Origin: SAT2750 sp964476375
GTDB lineage: Bacteria > Planctomycetota > Planctomycetia > Pirellulales > Pirellulaceae
Length of the DNA stretch: 19,990 bases
Direction: 5' to 3'
NCBI GenBank assembly: GCA_964476375.1
Contig: CAYYZW010000066.1
Location: 1-19,990, forward strand
Shown here: piece after piece, positions 7,748 to 16,421 of the stretch
Numbering within the stretch: position 1 is the first letter of the stretch
How the letters are laid out: every line of letters begins with the position of its first letter
The notes under the pieces: generated by a model
The model's database searches: none
The model's input: only the letters and a program-made list of their open reading frames with translations
Told to the model about the DNA's origin: nothing
Made by a program: the position numbers and the translations under genes

Positions 7748-8242
7748 ATGCCTGAAGACCTTTTTAGTTCCGAGAAGAAACAGATCGCATTTTCCAGTGT
7801 GCAGGCTGGAGATGATGATGACATGGACATGACACCCATGGTGGATGTCACGTTCCTGCTGTTGATCTTCTTTATCATGACGGCCACCTTCAGCCTGCAG
7901 AAATCACTGCAGGTGCCGACGCCGCAACCGGAGGAGGCGAGCACCCAGGCGATTCCCCAGGAGACGGATGAAGACCCCGAGTTTCTGACGGTTGAGGTGG
8001 ACCAGTCCAATACATTTTTTGTCTACATGCCTGACGGGGGGGATCCGGAGGAGGCGCCCAGTATTGCCGAACTCTATGTCAAGTTAAGACAGGCTCGGGA
8101 TGATACGGAAAAACCATTTAGCAAGCTGGTGGTCCGGGCTCATGAGGACTGCATGCACGAATCGGTTGTGGCGGCGCTGGATGCCGGCATGCTGATCGGC
8201 ATGGACGAGGTACAGCTGATGACCATTACCGGAGATGAGTAG
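7748..8242 (+). CDS. ExbD/TolR-family protein, second copy
   Basis: This 164-residue protein carries MDMTPMVDVTFLLLIFFIM at 26-44, with the key aspartate at 33, a membrane helix at about 32-48 and a periplasmic domain. Its N-terminus is shorter than that of the first copy, and outside the membrane motif the two differ widely, so they are old paralogues and not a recent duplication. The periplasmic part holds an acidic, Pro/Gln-rich stretch (about 57-77) before the folded domain. A gap of 12 bases separates it from the first copy; AAGG lies just before its ATG. Confidence 0.92.
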   Translation: MPEDLFSSEKKQIAFSSVQAGDDDDMDMTPMVDVTFLLLIFFIMTATFSLQKSLQVPTPQPEEASTQAIPQETDEDPEFLTVEVDQSNTFFVYMPDGGDPEEAPSIAELYVKLRQARDDTEKPFSKLVVRAHEDCMHESVVAALDAGMLIGMDEVQLMTITGDE

Positions 8243-8302
8243 TTTGTACATGGGGGCCGCCAGGGAGCGGTTCCCAGGGAGATATTCACGAGGCTGAAGA
8301 GA

Positions 8303-11300
8303 ATGAATGCTCACGAGTTCATCGATTATCTAGAATCCCAGGAACTCCTGGAGACGGCTATCCTGGAACAGCTTCGCAAGCTGGTTTCCAGCACCGATCA
8401 GGAGGTATCCACCGAGGGCCTGGTTAAAATCCTGGTCGACCAGGGGCACCTGACCCGTTTCCAGGGAAGCCGCTTGCTGGCTGACATGCCGGTAGGCCAG
8501 CCCAGCCCGCCGGCACCCGCGGAAGATGTGCCGCTTGAAATCAAGCACGTGGATTCCCTTGACGGGGAGACCGAGGTTACGCCGGAGCCGGACCCGGATC
8601 CGGAACCGGAACCGGAACAGGAGGTCGATGAGGAGATCGTTGACCTGACCTCCCTGGATGATGAGGAAGAGGAAGAGGAGGAGATTGTCGAGCTGGAGCA
8701 GGCGACGTCCCTCCCGCCGGCCAGTGACCCATTACAGGATCCACTTGCCACATCCGGCCAGCAGCCGACGATGCCGGTGGATCCCGCCCTGGAGGGAGCA
8801 TACGCTTCCGAGGAACTGGACCAGGCCGGCCATGACCAGGCTCCCCAGAGCCTGGGAGAACTGCAGGTGGCGTCGAATCCCTGGGACACGAAGTTGATCG
8901 TGCTGGGAATCGGCAGTTTTGGCCTGCTCTTTGTGGCTGCAATTTTTCTCTACAACTCGATCACCTCCTATCCCCCGATGGAGATGTTGGCCAAGGCACA
9001 GGAGGATTACACCGCCGGTTCTTACACGCAGTCGATTGCCAAGTACGAGAAGTTCCTCAAGAAATATCCCAAGCATGAAGAGGCCAGCCTGGCGAGAGTC
9101 CAGATTGGCATGTGCAAGATCAACCAGGTCTCCAAGGAGCCGGAGAAAGCCCTGGACAAGTGCAAGGAGATCCTTCCAGAACTTCAGAAAGAGGAGAAGT
9201 TTAACCAGGCCCGTGACGAGCTGGCCTCGCTGTTGCCCCGGATCACCGAGCTTTTTGTCGACCGTGCCCTGCAGGCGAAAGACCTGGAGACGAAAGAGGG
9301 ATTCCTGGAACTCTCGGCACGAGCGCTGGAGCTGGTAAATACAACGTCCTACATTCCTGCCAGCAAACGCAAGAACAACCTTGTCCTGGCAGCACAACTG
9401 GAGCGGATCGAGGAGAAGCGGATCAGCCTGACGCGCCATATCGAGCGTGCCGTGGAACTCGATGCGGTCATGACACAGATGCTCAAGGCAGCCGAGGACG
9501 GGAATACCCGGCAGGCCTTTTCCCTGCGGCTGGAGTTGTTGAGGGATTTCCCGGAACTGGAAAATGATCCGCAGTTGCTCGAGACCGTGCTGAAAATATC
9601 CCAACGGGAACAGCAGCTTGTGGCCGCCGGCAAGCTCACCTTTACGACCACCACCAGCGACCATGACCTGCCCCAGGAAGAGACCGTGGTGGTGGCAACT
9701 CGGGTAGGAGACGCTATCTCCGGTGCCAGCCAGGACGTGGTCTATGTGCTGGCCGGCGGCAGCGTCTACGGGATAGATGTGGGGACAGGCCAGGTTCTCT
9801 GGCGACGCTTTGTCGGATTTGAAACCACCGTTCACCCTCAACGGGTGAGTGCCGATCCCGACGCGGATGCGGTCCTGGTGGATGGCAAGCGGCAGGAATT
9901 GCTGAGGCTGAAGGCGCGCGATGGTGCCCTGGTCTGGCGACTGGAGGTGAAGTCAGGATTCTCTGACCCGCTGATCGTGAATGACCAGGTGTTGATCAAT
10001 ACCCGGCCTGTTTCGAACAACGATACCAGCAGCCTGTTACGAATCGACCTGGGGTCCGGCGAAGTGCTTTCCCAGGTGCTTTACCCGATGACACTCTCCA
10101 GCCCCCCTGCCTATGACTCTGAAGCGGGGCAGTTTTTCCAGCTGGGCGATCATTCGAACCTCTACGCGATCTCCCAGGAAACCGGCAAGTGCACGGATGT
10201 GCTTTATGTGGGGCACCGGGAGAAAAATGTGCGAGTTGGAGCCGTTGCGGCGGTTGGTTACGTGATGGTCTGCGAAAACGTGGAAGATGACCGCTGCATT
10301 GTCCGGGTTTACATGGCCGACAAGAAGACCGGGAAACTCACGGTGGCCCAGCGGCCGCTGGCATTCAAGGGCAAGGTGGTTGTCCCTCCGCTCCAGTATG
10401 ATCGTCGTGTACTTATTACCACGGACCTGGGGGAAATCCGGGTCCTGGAGATCGACCCGAATGTCAGTCCGCCGGTGCAGGAACTGGCGGGTATCGCGGC
10501 CTCTTTTTCCGACCCGGTAGTTCAGTATCCGCTGGTGGACCGGGGTTTCCTGTGGATTGCTGGAAAGCAGTTTGCCCGCTACAGGGTCCAGGCCGTGCTG
10601 GGGGAACTGAAGCTGGACTGGATTGATAACGATGGGGACCTGTTCGTGGCACCGCTGCAGCGATCGGAGGATGTCGTGATTCATGTCCGCCAGCAGCAGG
10701 GAGCGACGGCGGTTACCGTTTCCGGTCAACCGATCGATGCTCGCAGACCAAGCTGGCAGACACGGGTTGGTGGGACCAGTAGCGTGTCGGTCGACCCGGA
10801 GAATAACCTGGTCAGGGCCGTCACGTCGCAGGCCGGTGTTTTTCGCTTTCAAGAAAGACCGGTGAAGAAGCAGACGATTGCGGAGGTGACTCCCGGCGGC
10901 CTGGAGAATGCCGGAGCCTATTCCCGGGCGGTGGATCTCGGCCAGGGCCGCGTTGCCATGCTTGGAAGCCCCGGTCAGCAGATGGTGATATACGCGGATG
11001 CTGGGGAGGAGGGCCCGGTCCGGCAGGTCGACCTGCAGGGGAGCCATGGAGCCATGGTCTCGGCAGCGGGTTTCGCCAATCAGTTGCTGGCCACTTTTAA
11101 CGACGGTTCAGTACGCCTGTTTGAACTTCCGACGGGAGCCCAGCAGGTCTCCCCTTTCCAGCCCAGCTTGCAGCCGGGGCAGCAGGTTGACTGGTCGTCG
11201 CCGGCTGTTCACCTGGATTCCCGAAGAGGATTTGCGGTGCTGAGGGACCAGCGCCAGTTGTTTCGTGTTCAGGTCAAGCAGGATCCGCGTCCTCACCTGG

Positions 11301-11809
11301 CCCTGCATGCACAGCGTGACCTTGCCGGCCCCGTCTACCCGGTCCTTGCCTCGATCGGGGACGCTGTCGTGACGGTCCACCGGTCACCCGGGCACGATAC
11401 CCTGGTCGCCTATTCCTGGGATGAGCTGGAGGAGCTTCGCCGCTGGGAACTGACCGGTCGGGTTGTCTGGGGGCCACACCGGGTGGAGGACAGGTTGCTA
11501 CTGCTGACCGACCGGGGGATGGTTATCTGCCATGAGGCGAATCTCGAGGTAGCCTGGGAATCGATGATCAAGAGCCGGCACCTGGCTGGCAGGCCAGTCG
11601 GTCACGATGGAGATTTTATTTTTGTTTCCCTGGCGGGCTCTGTCTGGCGGATGGATGGACAGACGGGAGACGTGGTGGCGACCCTCTCTGTCCAGGAGCC
11701 GGTGATCGGCAGCCCGGTTGTTTTTAGTGATCGGCTATGGCTTTCAGGTGCCGACGGGACGATCCATGTCGTGCCGGTTCCAGAGCGAGAGGGAGGGCAA
11801 AGTTCATGA
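8303..11809 (+). CDS. Membrane-anchored TPR / PQQ-propeller protein with kinase-type N-terminal module
   Basis: The 1168-residue product has several parts. Residues 1-62 form a small helical module ending HLTRFQGSRLL (49-59), like the N-terminal modules of the kinase at 16422-18053. An acidic, Pro/Glu-rich linker follows (about 85-185, including an EPEP tract and a run of seven Glu). One membrane helix lies at 196-219. TPR-like helices (about 225-310) and a helical region lead to a long beta-propeller region (about 470-1168) of the PQQ-like type, with repeats such as GSVYGIDVGTGQVLWRRFVG and LLRLKARDGALVWRLE. The N-terminus should be cytoplasmic and the propeller periplasmic. The catalytic residues of quinoprotein dehydrogenases were not recognised, so a scaffold, sensor or BamB-like role is more likely. 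GAAGAGA precedes the ATG. The stop overlaps the next start as ATGA. Confidence 0.87.
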   Translation: MNAHEFIDYLESQELLETAILEQLRKLVSSTDQEVSTEGLVKILVDQGHLTRFQGSRLLADMPVGQPSPPAPAEDVPLEIKHVDSLDGETEVTPEPDPDPEPEPEQEVDEEIVDLTSLDDEEEEEEEIVELEQATSLPPASDPLQDPLATSGQQPTMPVDPALEGAYASEELDQAGHDQAPQSLGELQVASNPWDTKLIVLGIGSFGLLFVAAIFLYNSITSYPPMEMLAKAQEDYTAGSYTQSIAKYEKFLKKYPKHEEASLARVQIGMCKINQVSKEPEKALDKCKEILPELQKEEKFNQARDELASLLPRITELFVDRALQAKDLETKEGFLELSARALELVNTTSYIPASKRKNNLVLAAQLERIEEKRISLTRHIERAVELDAVMTQMLKAAEDGNTRQAFSLRLELLRDFPELENDPQLLETVLKISQREQQLVAAGKLTFTTTTSDHDLPQEETVVVATRVGDAISGASQDVVYVLAGGSVYGIDVGTGQVLWRRFVGFETTVHPQRVSADPDADAVLVDGKRQELLRLKARDGALVWRLEVKSGFSDPLIVNDQVLINTRPVSNNDTSSLLRIDLGSGEVLSQVLYPMTLSSPPAYDSEAGQFFQLGDHSNLYAISQETGKCTDVLYVGHREKNVRVGAVAAVGYVMVCENVEDDRCIVRVYMADKKTGKLTVAQRPLAFKGKVVVPPLQYDRRVLITTDLGEIRVLEIDPNVSPPVQELAGIAASFSDPVVQYPLVDRGFLWIAGKQFARYRVQAVLGELKLDWIDNDGDLFVAPLQRSEDVVIHVRQQQGATAVTVSGQPIDARRPSWQTRVGGTSSVSVDPENNLVRAVTSQAGVFRFQERPVKKQTIAEVTPGGLENAGAYSRAVDLGQGRVAMLGSPGQQMVIYADAGEEGPVRQVDLQGSHGAMVSAAGFANQLLATFNDGSVRLFELPTGAQQVSPFQPSLQPGQQVDWSSPAVHLDSRRGFAVLRDQRQLFRVQVKQDPRPHLALHAQRDLAGPVYPVLASIGDAVVTVHRSPGHDTLVAYSWDELEELRRWELTGRVVWGPHRVEDRLLLLTDRGMVICHEANLEVAWESMIKSRHLAGRPVGHDGDFIFVSLAGSVWRMDGQTGDVVATLSVQEPVIGSPVVFSDRLWLSGADGTIHVVPVPEREGGQSS

Positions 11810-14175
11810 TCGCTCGGCGCTCTTTTCGAAAAATCCGGCTGACGGTTGGAGTCTGCCTGGTTGTCGCCCTGGGGATTGTGGCCAGCCCGTGGCAACTGCC
11901 AGCCCAGCAGATCCAGGATGAACTGCTTCGCCGGGCACCCTATGACCTGCTGGTGATCAAGGTAGATGAAGAGACGACCGAGCAGATCCAGATCGAGACC
12001 CTGGATTTTGGGGAAGAACGCAAGGTCCCGGCGTTCAAGAAAGGGAGCGTGCTGGAGGTTCACTTGCTGGATGACCCGGACGAGGTCTATGAGGTGACGT
12101 GGAAAGATGTGGCCTCGCTGCAGCTCTACGAGGAAATACTGGTGGCGGAAGCCAACCTGCTGGTTGCCCAGGATCGGCTGGATGATGCCTTCGAGTACTT
12201 TACCTTTCTCAGCCGTCGTTATCCAAAGGCACCGAAGCTCGATCTATCCATCTCGCGTTATCTCTATCTCAACGCGAAAAAGTGGTTCGAGCAGCAGCGC
12301 GTGCTGGAGGCACTTTCGCTGTTGGAAGAACTTTACGAGCGAAACCCCGAGTACGACCACGACAGTTCCGGACAGACCGTGGTGGCAGCCATTGACCTGG
12401 CATCGGCACAGATTCTCAACGGCTATATCGAGGCCGGGAGCACCCTGCTGGCCGGGCAGATGATGGACCGCCTGATCCGGAAATATGGAAGAGAGCAGTT
12501 GCCGAGTGTGCAGGGAACGATCAACCTTCTCAATGCGATGGCAGTTACCAAGCGGGACGAAGCGCGGGCCCTGATGGAGGCCGGGGATCTGCGAGCAGCA
12601 CAGAAGCTCAGCCGCGAGATGCTGGAGATCTTTCCTCGCGTTGACGGGGGGAGGCAGCTGGCGATCGAGATTGCACGTAAGTACCCGCTTGTTATCGTCG
12701 GTGTGACCGAGCGGGCGGTCGTGCCCGATCGCACCCGGATCGATAACTGGTCGGCACGGCGGGCCGGTTACCTGGTGCGGCGAACCCTGCTTGAATACCA
12801 GGGGCCGGGGACAGAAAAGGGAGAGTACCGGTTCCCGATGGGGACCCTGCGGCAGGCCAATGACCGTCGCAGTATTCGTTTCTCGATCCAACCCGACCAG
12901 ATTGCCGGCAAGTTCGTCACGGACGGGTACGAGGTGTCCCGCAAGCTCCTGGAGATGGCGGATCCGGCCCACCCGAACTACCAGGTCTCCTGGGCCAGCC
13001 TCTTTTCTCACGTGGACGTGGAAAACGTGTTTGACCTGGAAGTGCATTTTCGCCGTCCGCATGTGCTGCCTGAAGCCATCCTGCAGGTCTATATCGATCC
13101 GCTTCTGGATGAGAATGATCCCGCCCGGATCGATGGCCCCTTTGTGCTGGCAAGTGAAGACGAGGTTGATTCCCGTTATCGCTCAAACCCGAATAACCGC
13201 TTTCCCTACCAGTCGGAAGATCCTGATTTTGTCACCCCGGCGGAAATCGTGGAAAGGCTTTTCGAGGACAGCGAGAAAGCGGTGCGTGCTCTCAAGGCCG
13301 GAGAGGTGGACGTGCTGGACCATCTCTCCGCGGTGGAAGCGATTCCCCTGATGGGGGACCCGTCGATCCGCGTCAAGCCCTATGCCCTTCCCAGTGTGCA
13401 CATGCTGGTCCCCAACATGGAGCGGGAACACATGCAGCAGGACCTGATCCGCAAGGCGGTGGTGTTCGGAATTCGCCGTGACATGATCCTGGAAGATCTG
13501 CTTTTGCGCGGGCACCGTGTTGCCGGTTGCCGGCTGATCAGCGGCCCTTTTGCGGCGGGACTCTCCAGCGACGACCCGCTCTCCTATGCCTACGACCAGA
13601 CCATCCAGCCACGCGAGTACCTTCCACGGCTGGCGGTCACTCTCTACAAGCTGGCGGAGCGGCGGATGAGGGAGGATGCGGAAAAGGACGAGGAGGAATT
13701 TGAGGGGATTCCGCCCCTGGTGATTGCGCATCCGGCGACGCGGATTGCCACCGAAGCCTGCAAGACGATCCAGTTTCATCTTAGCCACATCAAGATCGCC
13801 TGCACCCTCAAGGAGCTTCCTCCTGGTGTTACACGTGATCCGTCGGGGGATTACGACCTGCTCTACTGTCAGCTGGCGATGTGGGAACCGATCGTGGATG
13901 CCGGTGCCCTGCTCGGACCGGAGGGGCTGGCCAGGGTGACGGATGACCATGTCAACCGATCCCTGCAGTGGCTTGAATCTGCGATGCGATGGCAGGAAGT
14001 GCGCGACCGGGTACGTTCGCTGCATCGAGTCTGTCACGACAAGGTGACGGTGATCCCGCTCTGGCAAATGGTGGACTACTATGCCCACCATCCCGGCATT
14101 CAGCTCAACCGGCGCCCCCCGGTGTCTCTTTACCACGGTGTACAGCAGTGGCAGCTGGCACCCTCCGCCCCGTGA
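11806..14175 (+). CDS. Secreted TPR-like plus family-5 solute-binding-like protein
   Basis: The start at 11806 has GAGGGAGGG upstream and overlaps the previous stop (ATGA); a longer frame exists upstream but lies inside the preceding gene. The product has 789 residues. Residues 1-35 are a signal peptide or anchor ending near LPAQQ. Residues about 108-290 are helical and TPR-like (LLVAQDRLDDAFEYFTFLSRRYPKAP core at 118-143). Residues about 295-785 resemble the peptide/nickel solute-binding family (SBP_bac_5): VRALKAGEVDVLDHL (493-507), the LIRKAVVFGIRRDMILEDLL segment (548-567) matching the usual 'vRqAlayAiDR..il' region, and the following 'G...' and 'P' positions. No ABC permease or ATPase gene is nearby, so it may act in the envelope machine and not in classical uptake. 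Confidence 0.82.
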   Translation: MIARRSFRKIRLTVGVCLVVALGIVASPWQLPAQQIQDELLRRAPYDLLVIKVDEETTEQIQIETLDFGEERKVPAFKKGSVLEVHLLDDPDEVYEVTWKDVASLQLYEEILVAEANLLVAQDRLDDAFEYFTFLSRRYPKAPKLDLSISRYLYLNAKKWFEQQRVLEALSLLEELYERNPEYDHDSSGQTVVAAIDLASAQILNGYIEAGSTLLAGQMMDRLIRKYGREQLPSVQGTINLLNAMAVTKRDEARALMEAGDLRAAQKLSREMLEIFPRVDGGRQLAIEIARKYPLVIVGVTERAVVPDRTRIDNWSARRAGYLVRRTLLEYQGPGTEKGEYRFPMGTLRQANDRRSIRFSIQPDQIAGKFVTDGYEVSRKLLEMADPAHPNYQVSWASLFSHVDVENVFDLEVHFRRPHVLPEAILQVYIDPLLDENDPARIDGPFVLASEDEVDSRYRSNPNNRFPYQSEDPDFVTPAEIVERLFEDSEKAVRALKAGEVDVLDHLSAVEAIPLMGDPSIRVKPYALPSVHMLVPNMEREHMQQDLIRKAVVFGIRRDMILEDLLLRGHRVAGCRLISGPFAAGLSSDDPLSYAYDQTIQPREYLPRLAVTLYKLAERRMREDAEKDEEEFEGIPPLVIAHPATRIATEACKTIQFHLSHIKIACTLKELPPGVTRDPSGDYDLLYCQLAMWEPIVDAGALLGPEGLARVTDDHVNRSLQWLESAMRWQEVRDRVRSLHRVCHDKVTVIPLWQMVDYYAHHPGIQLNRRPPVSLYHGVQQWQLAPSAP

Positions 14176-14191
14176 GAGGAACCCCGATAAA

Positions 14192-14227
14192 ATGAATCAG
14201 AGAAAGAGCATTCGCCAAATACCATGA
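14192..14227 (+). CDS. Possible 11-codon leader ORF coupling translation to the next gene
   Basis: A short frame ATG...TGA encodes MNQRKSIRQIP. AGAGGA at 14175-14180, partly within the stop of the upstream gene, lies 11 bases before its ATG. Its stop overlaps the ATG of the following gene as ATGA at 14224-14227. The following gene has no obvious ribosome binding site of its own at a normal distance, so re-initiation after this mini-ORF is plausible. Its basic, polar composition suggests no independent function. Chance occurrence cannot be excluded. Confidence 0.35.
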   Translation: MNQRKSIRQIP

Positions 14228-16395
14228 ATAACAAGGACTTTGAGTATTCGTGTGCCGCCTCCCCGCCACCCAGGTGGCGATGGGTCCTGCGCGCCTGGAG
14301 GCTGGCCATTGTCCTCCTGCTGCTTGCCTCTACCGGCAGGGCAGAGGCGGAAGATACGTGGCTGTTCTCCCCCTACAGGGTCAATGTCTGGATCTCCTAC
14401 GGTCCCAGCGTGCGGATCACCCGGACCCAACAGGCAGATGTCAAGCGGGTCCTGCGGGCGCGAATCGGTGCCTGGGCAAAATCCACCTGGGATTTGACGA
14501 TCCCCGCCGTTCCCCTGGAATTACGCGCTGACGTGATGCAGAGCCCGCGGCAAATGACCTTCAAGGAAATCCAGGCTGCCCTGGAACCCAAGCCAATTCC
14601 AGGCGACGCAGAGACAGGAAGCGAGGAGAAAAAAACCGCGGCGGTAACCGAGCCTCCCAAGAAGACCGTGCTGGATGGCGACAAGCTCTTTGTCGTTTCG
14701 GTGGTCGATGACGGCACCCGTTTCAGGGTGCAAGCCCGGGAACTGGACTGCAGGGCCTTGAGCTGGAGCCAGACAAGTGAGCGAGAACTGGGGAATTCCG
14801 CTCAACTGGGGGACGCTGTATTTTCAGCAATCGCCGAAGCTTTTGCCCCGGTCGTTCGTTTTAGTGAATTCCGTACGATCGGCTACCAGAACGAGGCGGG
14901 GCAGGAGAAGAGCCGGGAAGTGCTTGTCGGGACGCTCCGGGCCGCCGGATTGATGTACCAGCCCAAGCCCCCGGCGCCCCCGGAAGGACAAGAGTCTGGC
15001 GAGGGGGAACAGCAGCCGGTTGCGGAAGCAGAGGAGGATCCGGTCGAGAAGAACAAGGAAGGTGCTGCCGAGGGAGGGGCTATTGGCGCCACAAGTTCAC
15101 TGACCGACCAGTTCGAAATTGATTCCACGCTTCCAGGCTATATCGGGGAAGGGATGGTGATGCGGGCTGTGGTCAGGCGGGATGACCGTTACGGCCGGCC
15201 GCTGGAGGGGGGGATCACCGAGGTGGTGGCCACCTATGTATTCGTCCAGAAGCTGAATCCGACAGGGAACATCGAGTGCAAGGTCTACGCGACCGGCAGC
15301 CTGGCGAAGAACCCGGTGCGGGCGCGATCCAGTTCGCGAACACACAAGTACGGGTTGCTGGTCCGGCCGACGGCCCAGAAGACAAACCTCAAACTGGTCG
15401 ACCGTGACCGGCCCGGCCGGGGCCTGGAAGGCTACACGGTCTTTTCCAAGACTCCCCAGTTCCCTGGCGAGGAGAACTTCCATATCGAGGAAGCGGATCC
15501 CCGAACCCTTGGCCAGACCGACTGGCGCGGGATCATCCCGGTGGATCGGCTTGCCACCCAGATCCGTATTATCTACGTCCGGAATGGGCAGCAGATCCTG
15601 GCCCGGATACCGATCGTGCCGGGGCTGGAGGATGTCCACATGGCGATGCTCCCCAGCGATGACCTGCGGTTGCAGGTAGAAGCATTTATCGTCGGCTTCC
15701 AGCTTTCCGTGATGGATGTGGTCATTCAACGCAAGGTGCTGGCCACCCGTGTTCGTGCCAAGCTGAAGGAGCAACAGGTCGACGAGGCCCAGCAGATCCA
15801 TGAGCAGTTCAGAAACCTGCCCAGTAAATCGGATCTGGAAAAGCGGCTGCAGGACCGGCAACGCGATTTCACAGGAGGGTCCATCGATAAATGGAGCCGG
15901 GCAAAGATTGATGCTCTCTTCTCCCGCACCCGGCTGCTGATGGACAACTATATCGATCTGAACCTGGATGCAGAGCTTATCCGGGAAGTTCCTCAGACTG
16001 CCGAGGAAGCGGCGGCATCTGCTGCAGAACGTGCGGCACAGCCCACCGGATCCACCACCAAATTTGTGCCCGGTATTTTCTCCAGGGAGGAGGGGGACTT
16101 GATCGAGGAAATCAATCTTCTTCCAGGTGGTGGAGTGCAATGGTACCTTTCTGGTAACAAGCTGGACGTGATGATGGTCTATGACGGCCTGACCCTGAAC
16201 GTCAGGGAGTTGAAATGGGTTGCCAGTGGCCAGGAAGTTCTTATCCAGGCGCCGTCCGGGGATGGCGTGGCCTACGGGGTGGATGAGAAGAACAATCTCA
16301 CCGGACCGGTGGCAACATTTGCCAAGGGCGAACGAACGAAAACGGACAAGGGCGGGTTCTCCCTGGACACGTACAAGAGAGCTGGCAGCGAGTAG
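14224..16395 (+). CDS. Large secreted protein of unknown function, last gene of the envelope operon
   Basis: The 723-residue product starts at the only available ATG after an in-frame TAA. After a 22-residue N-region the hydrophobic stretch at about 26-37 ends in GRAEAE, which fits a signal peptide cleaved near 40-43. Residues about 44-240 begin WLFSPYRVNVWISYGPS and look mixed alpha/beta. A Pro/Glu-rich linker lies at about 246-287. The middle part (about 300-475), with GYTVFSKTP and TDWRGIIPVDR, resembles an Ig-like or carboxypeptidase-regulatory-like fold. A helical, charged region follows at about 485-590, then a C-terminal beta-rich domain. I recognise no named family. The gene ends the operon and converges on the kinase gene 26 bases away. 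Confidence 0.8.
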   Translation: MNNKDFEYSCAASPPPRWRWVLRAWRLAIVLLLLASTGRAEAEDTWLFSPYRVNVWISYGPSVRITRTQQADVKRVLRARIGAWAKSTWDLTIPAVPLELRADVMQSPRQMTFKEIQAALEPKPIPGDAETGSEEKKTAAVTEPPKKTVLDGDKLFVVSVVDDGTRFRVQARELDCRALSWSQTSERELGNSAQLGDAVFSAIAEAFAPVVRFSEFRTIGYQNEAGQEKSREVLVGTLRAAGLMYQPKPPAPPEGQESGEGEQQPVAEAEEDPVEKNKEGAAEGGAIGATSSLTDQFEIDSTLPGYIGEGMVMRAVVRRDDRYGRPLEGGITEVVATYVFVQKLNPTGNIECKVYATGSLAKNPVRARSSSRTHKYGLLVRPTAQKTNLKLVDRDRPGRGLEGYTVFSKTPQFPGEENFHIEEADPRTLGQTDWRGIIPVDRLATQIRIIYVRNGQQILARIPIVPGLEDVHMAMLPSDDLRLQVEAFIVGFQLSVMDVVIQRKVLATRVRAKLKEQQVDEAQQIHEQFRNLPSKSDLEKRLQDRQRDFTGGSIDKWSRAKIDALFSRTRLLMDNYIDLNLDAELIREVPQTAEEAAASAAERAAQPTGSTTKFVPGIFSREEGDLIEEINLLPGGGVQWYLSGNKLDVMMVYDGLTLNVRELKWVASGQEVLIQAPSGDGVAYGVDEKNNLTGPVATFAKGERTKTDKGGFSLDTYKRAGSE

Positions 16396-16421
16396 GCTCG
16401 TGCAGGGCCTGGGCAGGCCGC

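Noticed and set aside
8580..8710. Repetitive GA-rich tract considered as a DNA repeat array
   Set aside because: It encodes the acidic linker of the propeller protein in frame. The units are irregular and the repetition is explained by Glu/Pro/Asp codons.
11737..11805. Upstream extension of the solute-binding-like protein
   Set aside because: The extra 23 residues are Arg-rich and overlap the preceding gene. The ATG at 11806 has a good ribosome binding site and begins a normal signal peptide.
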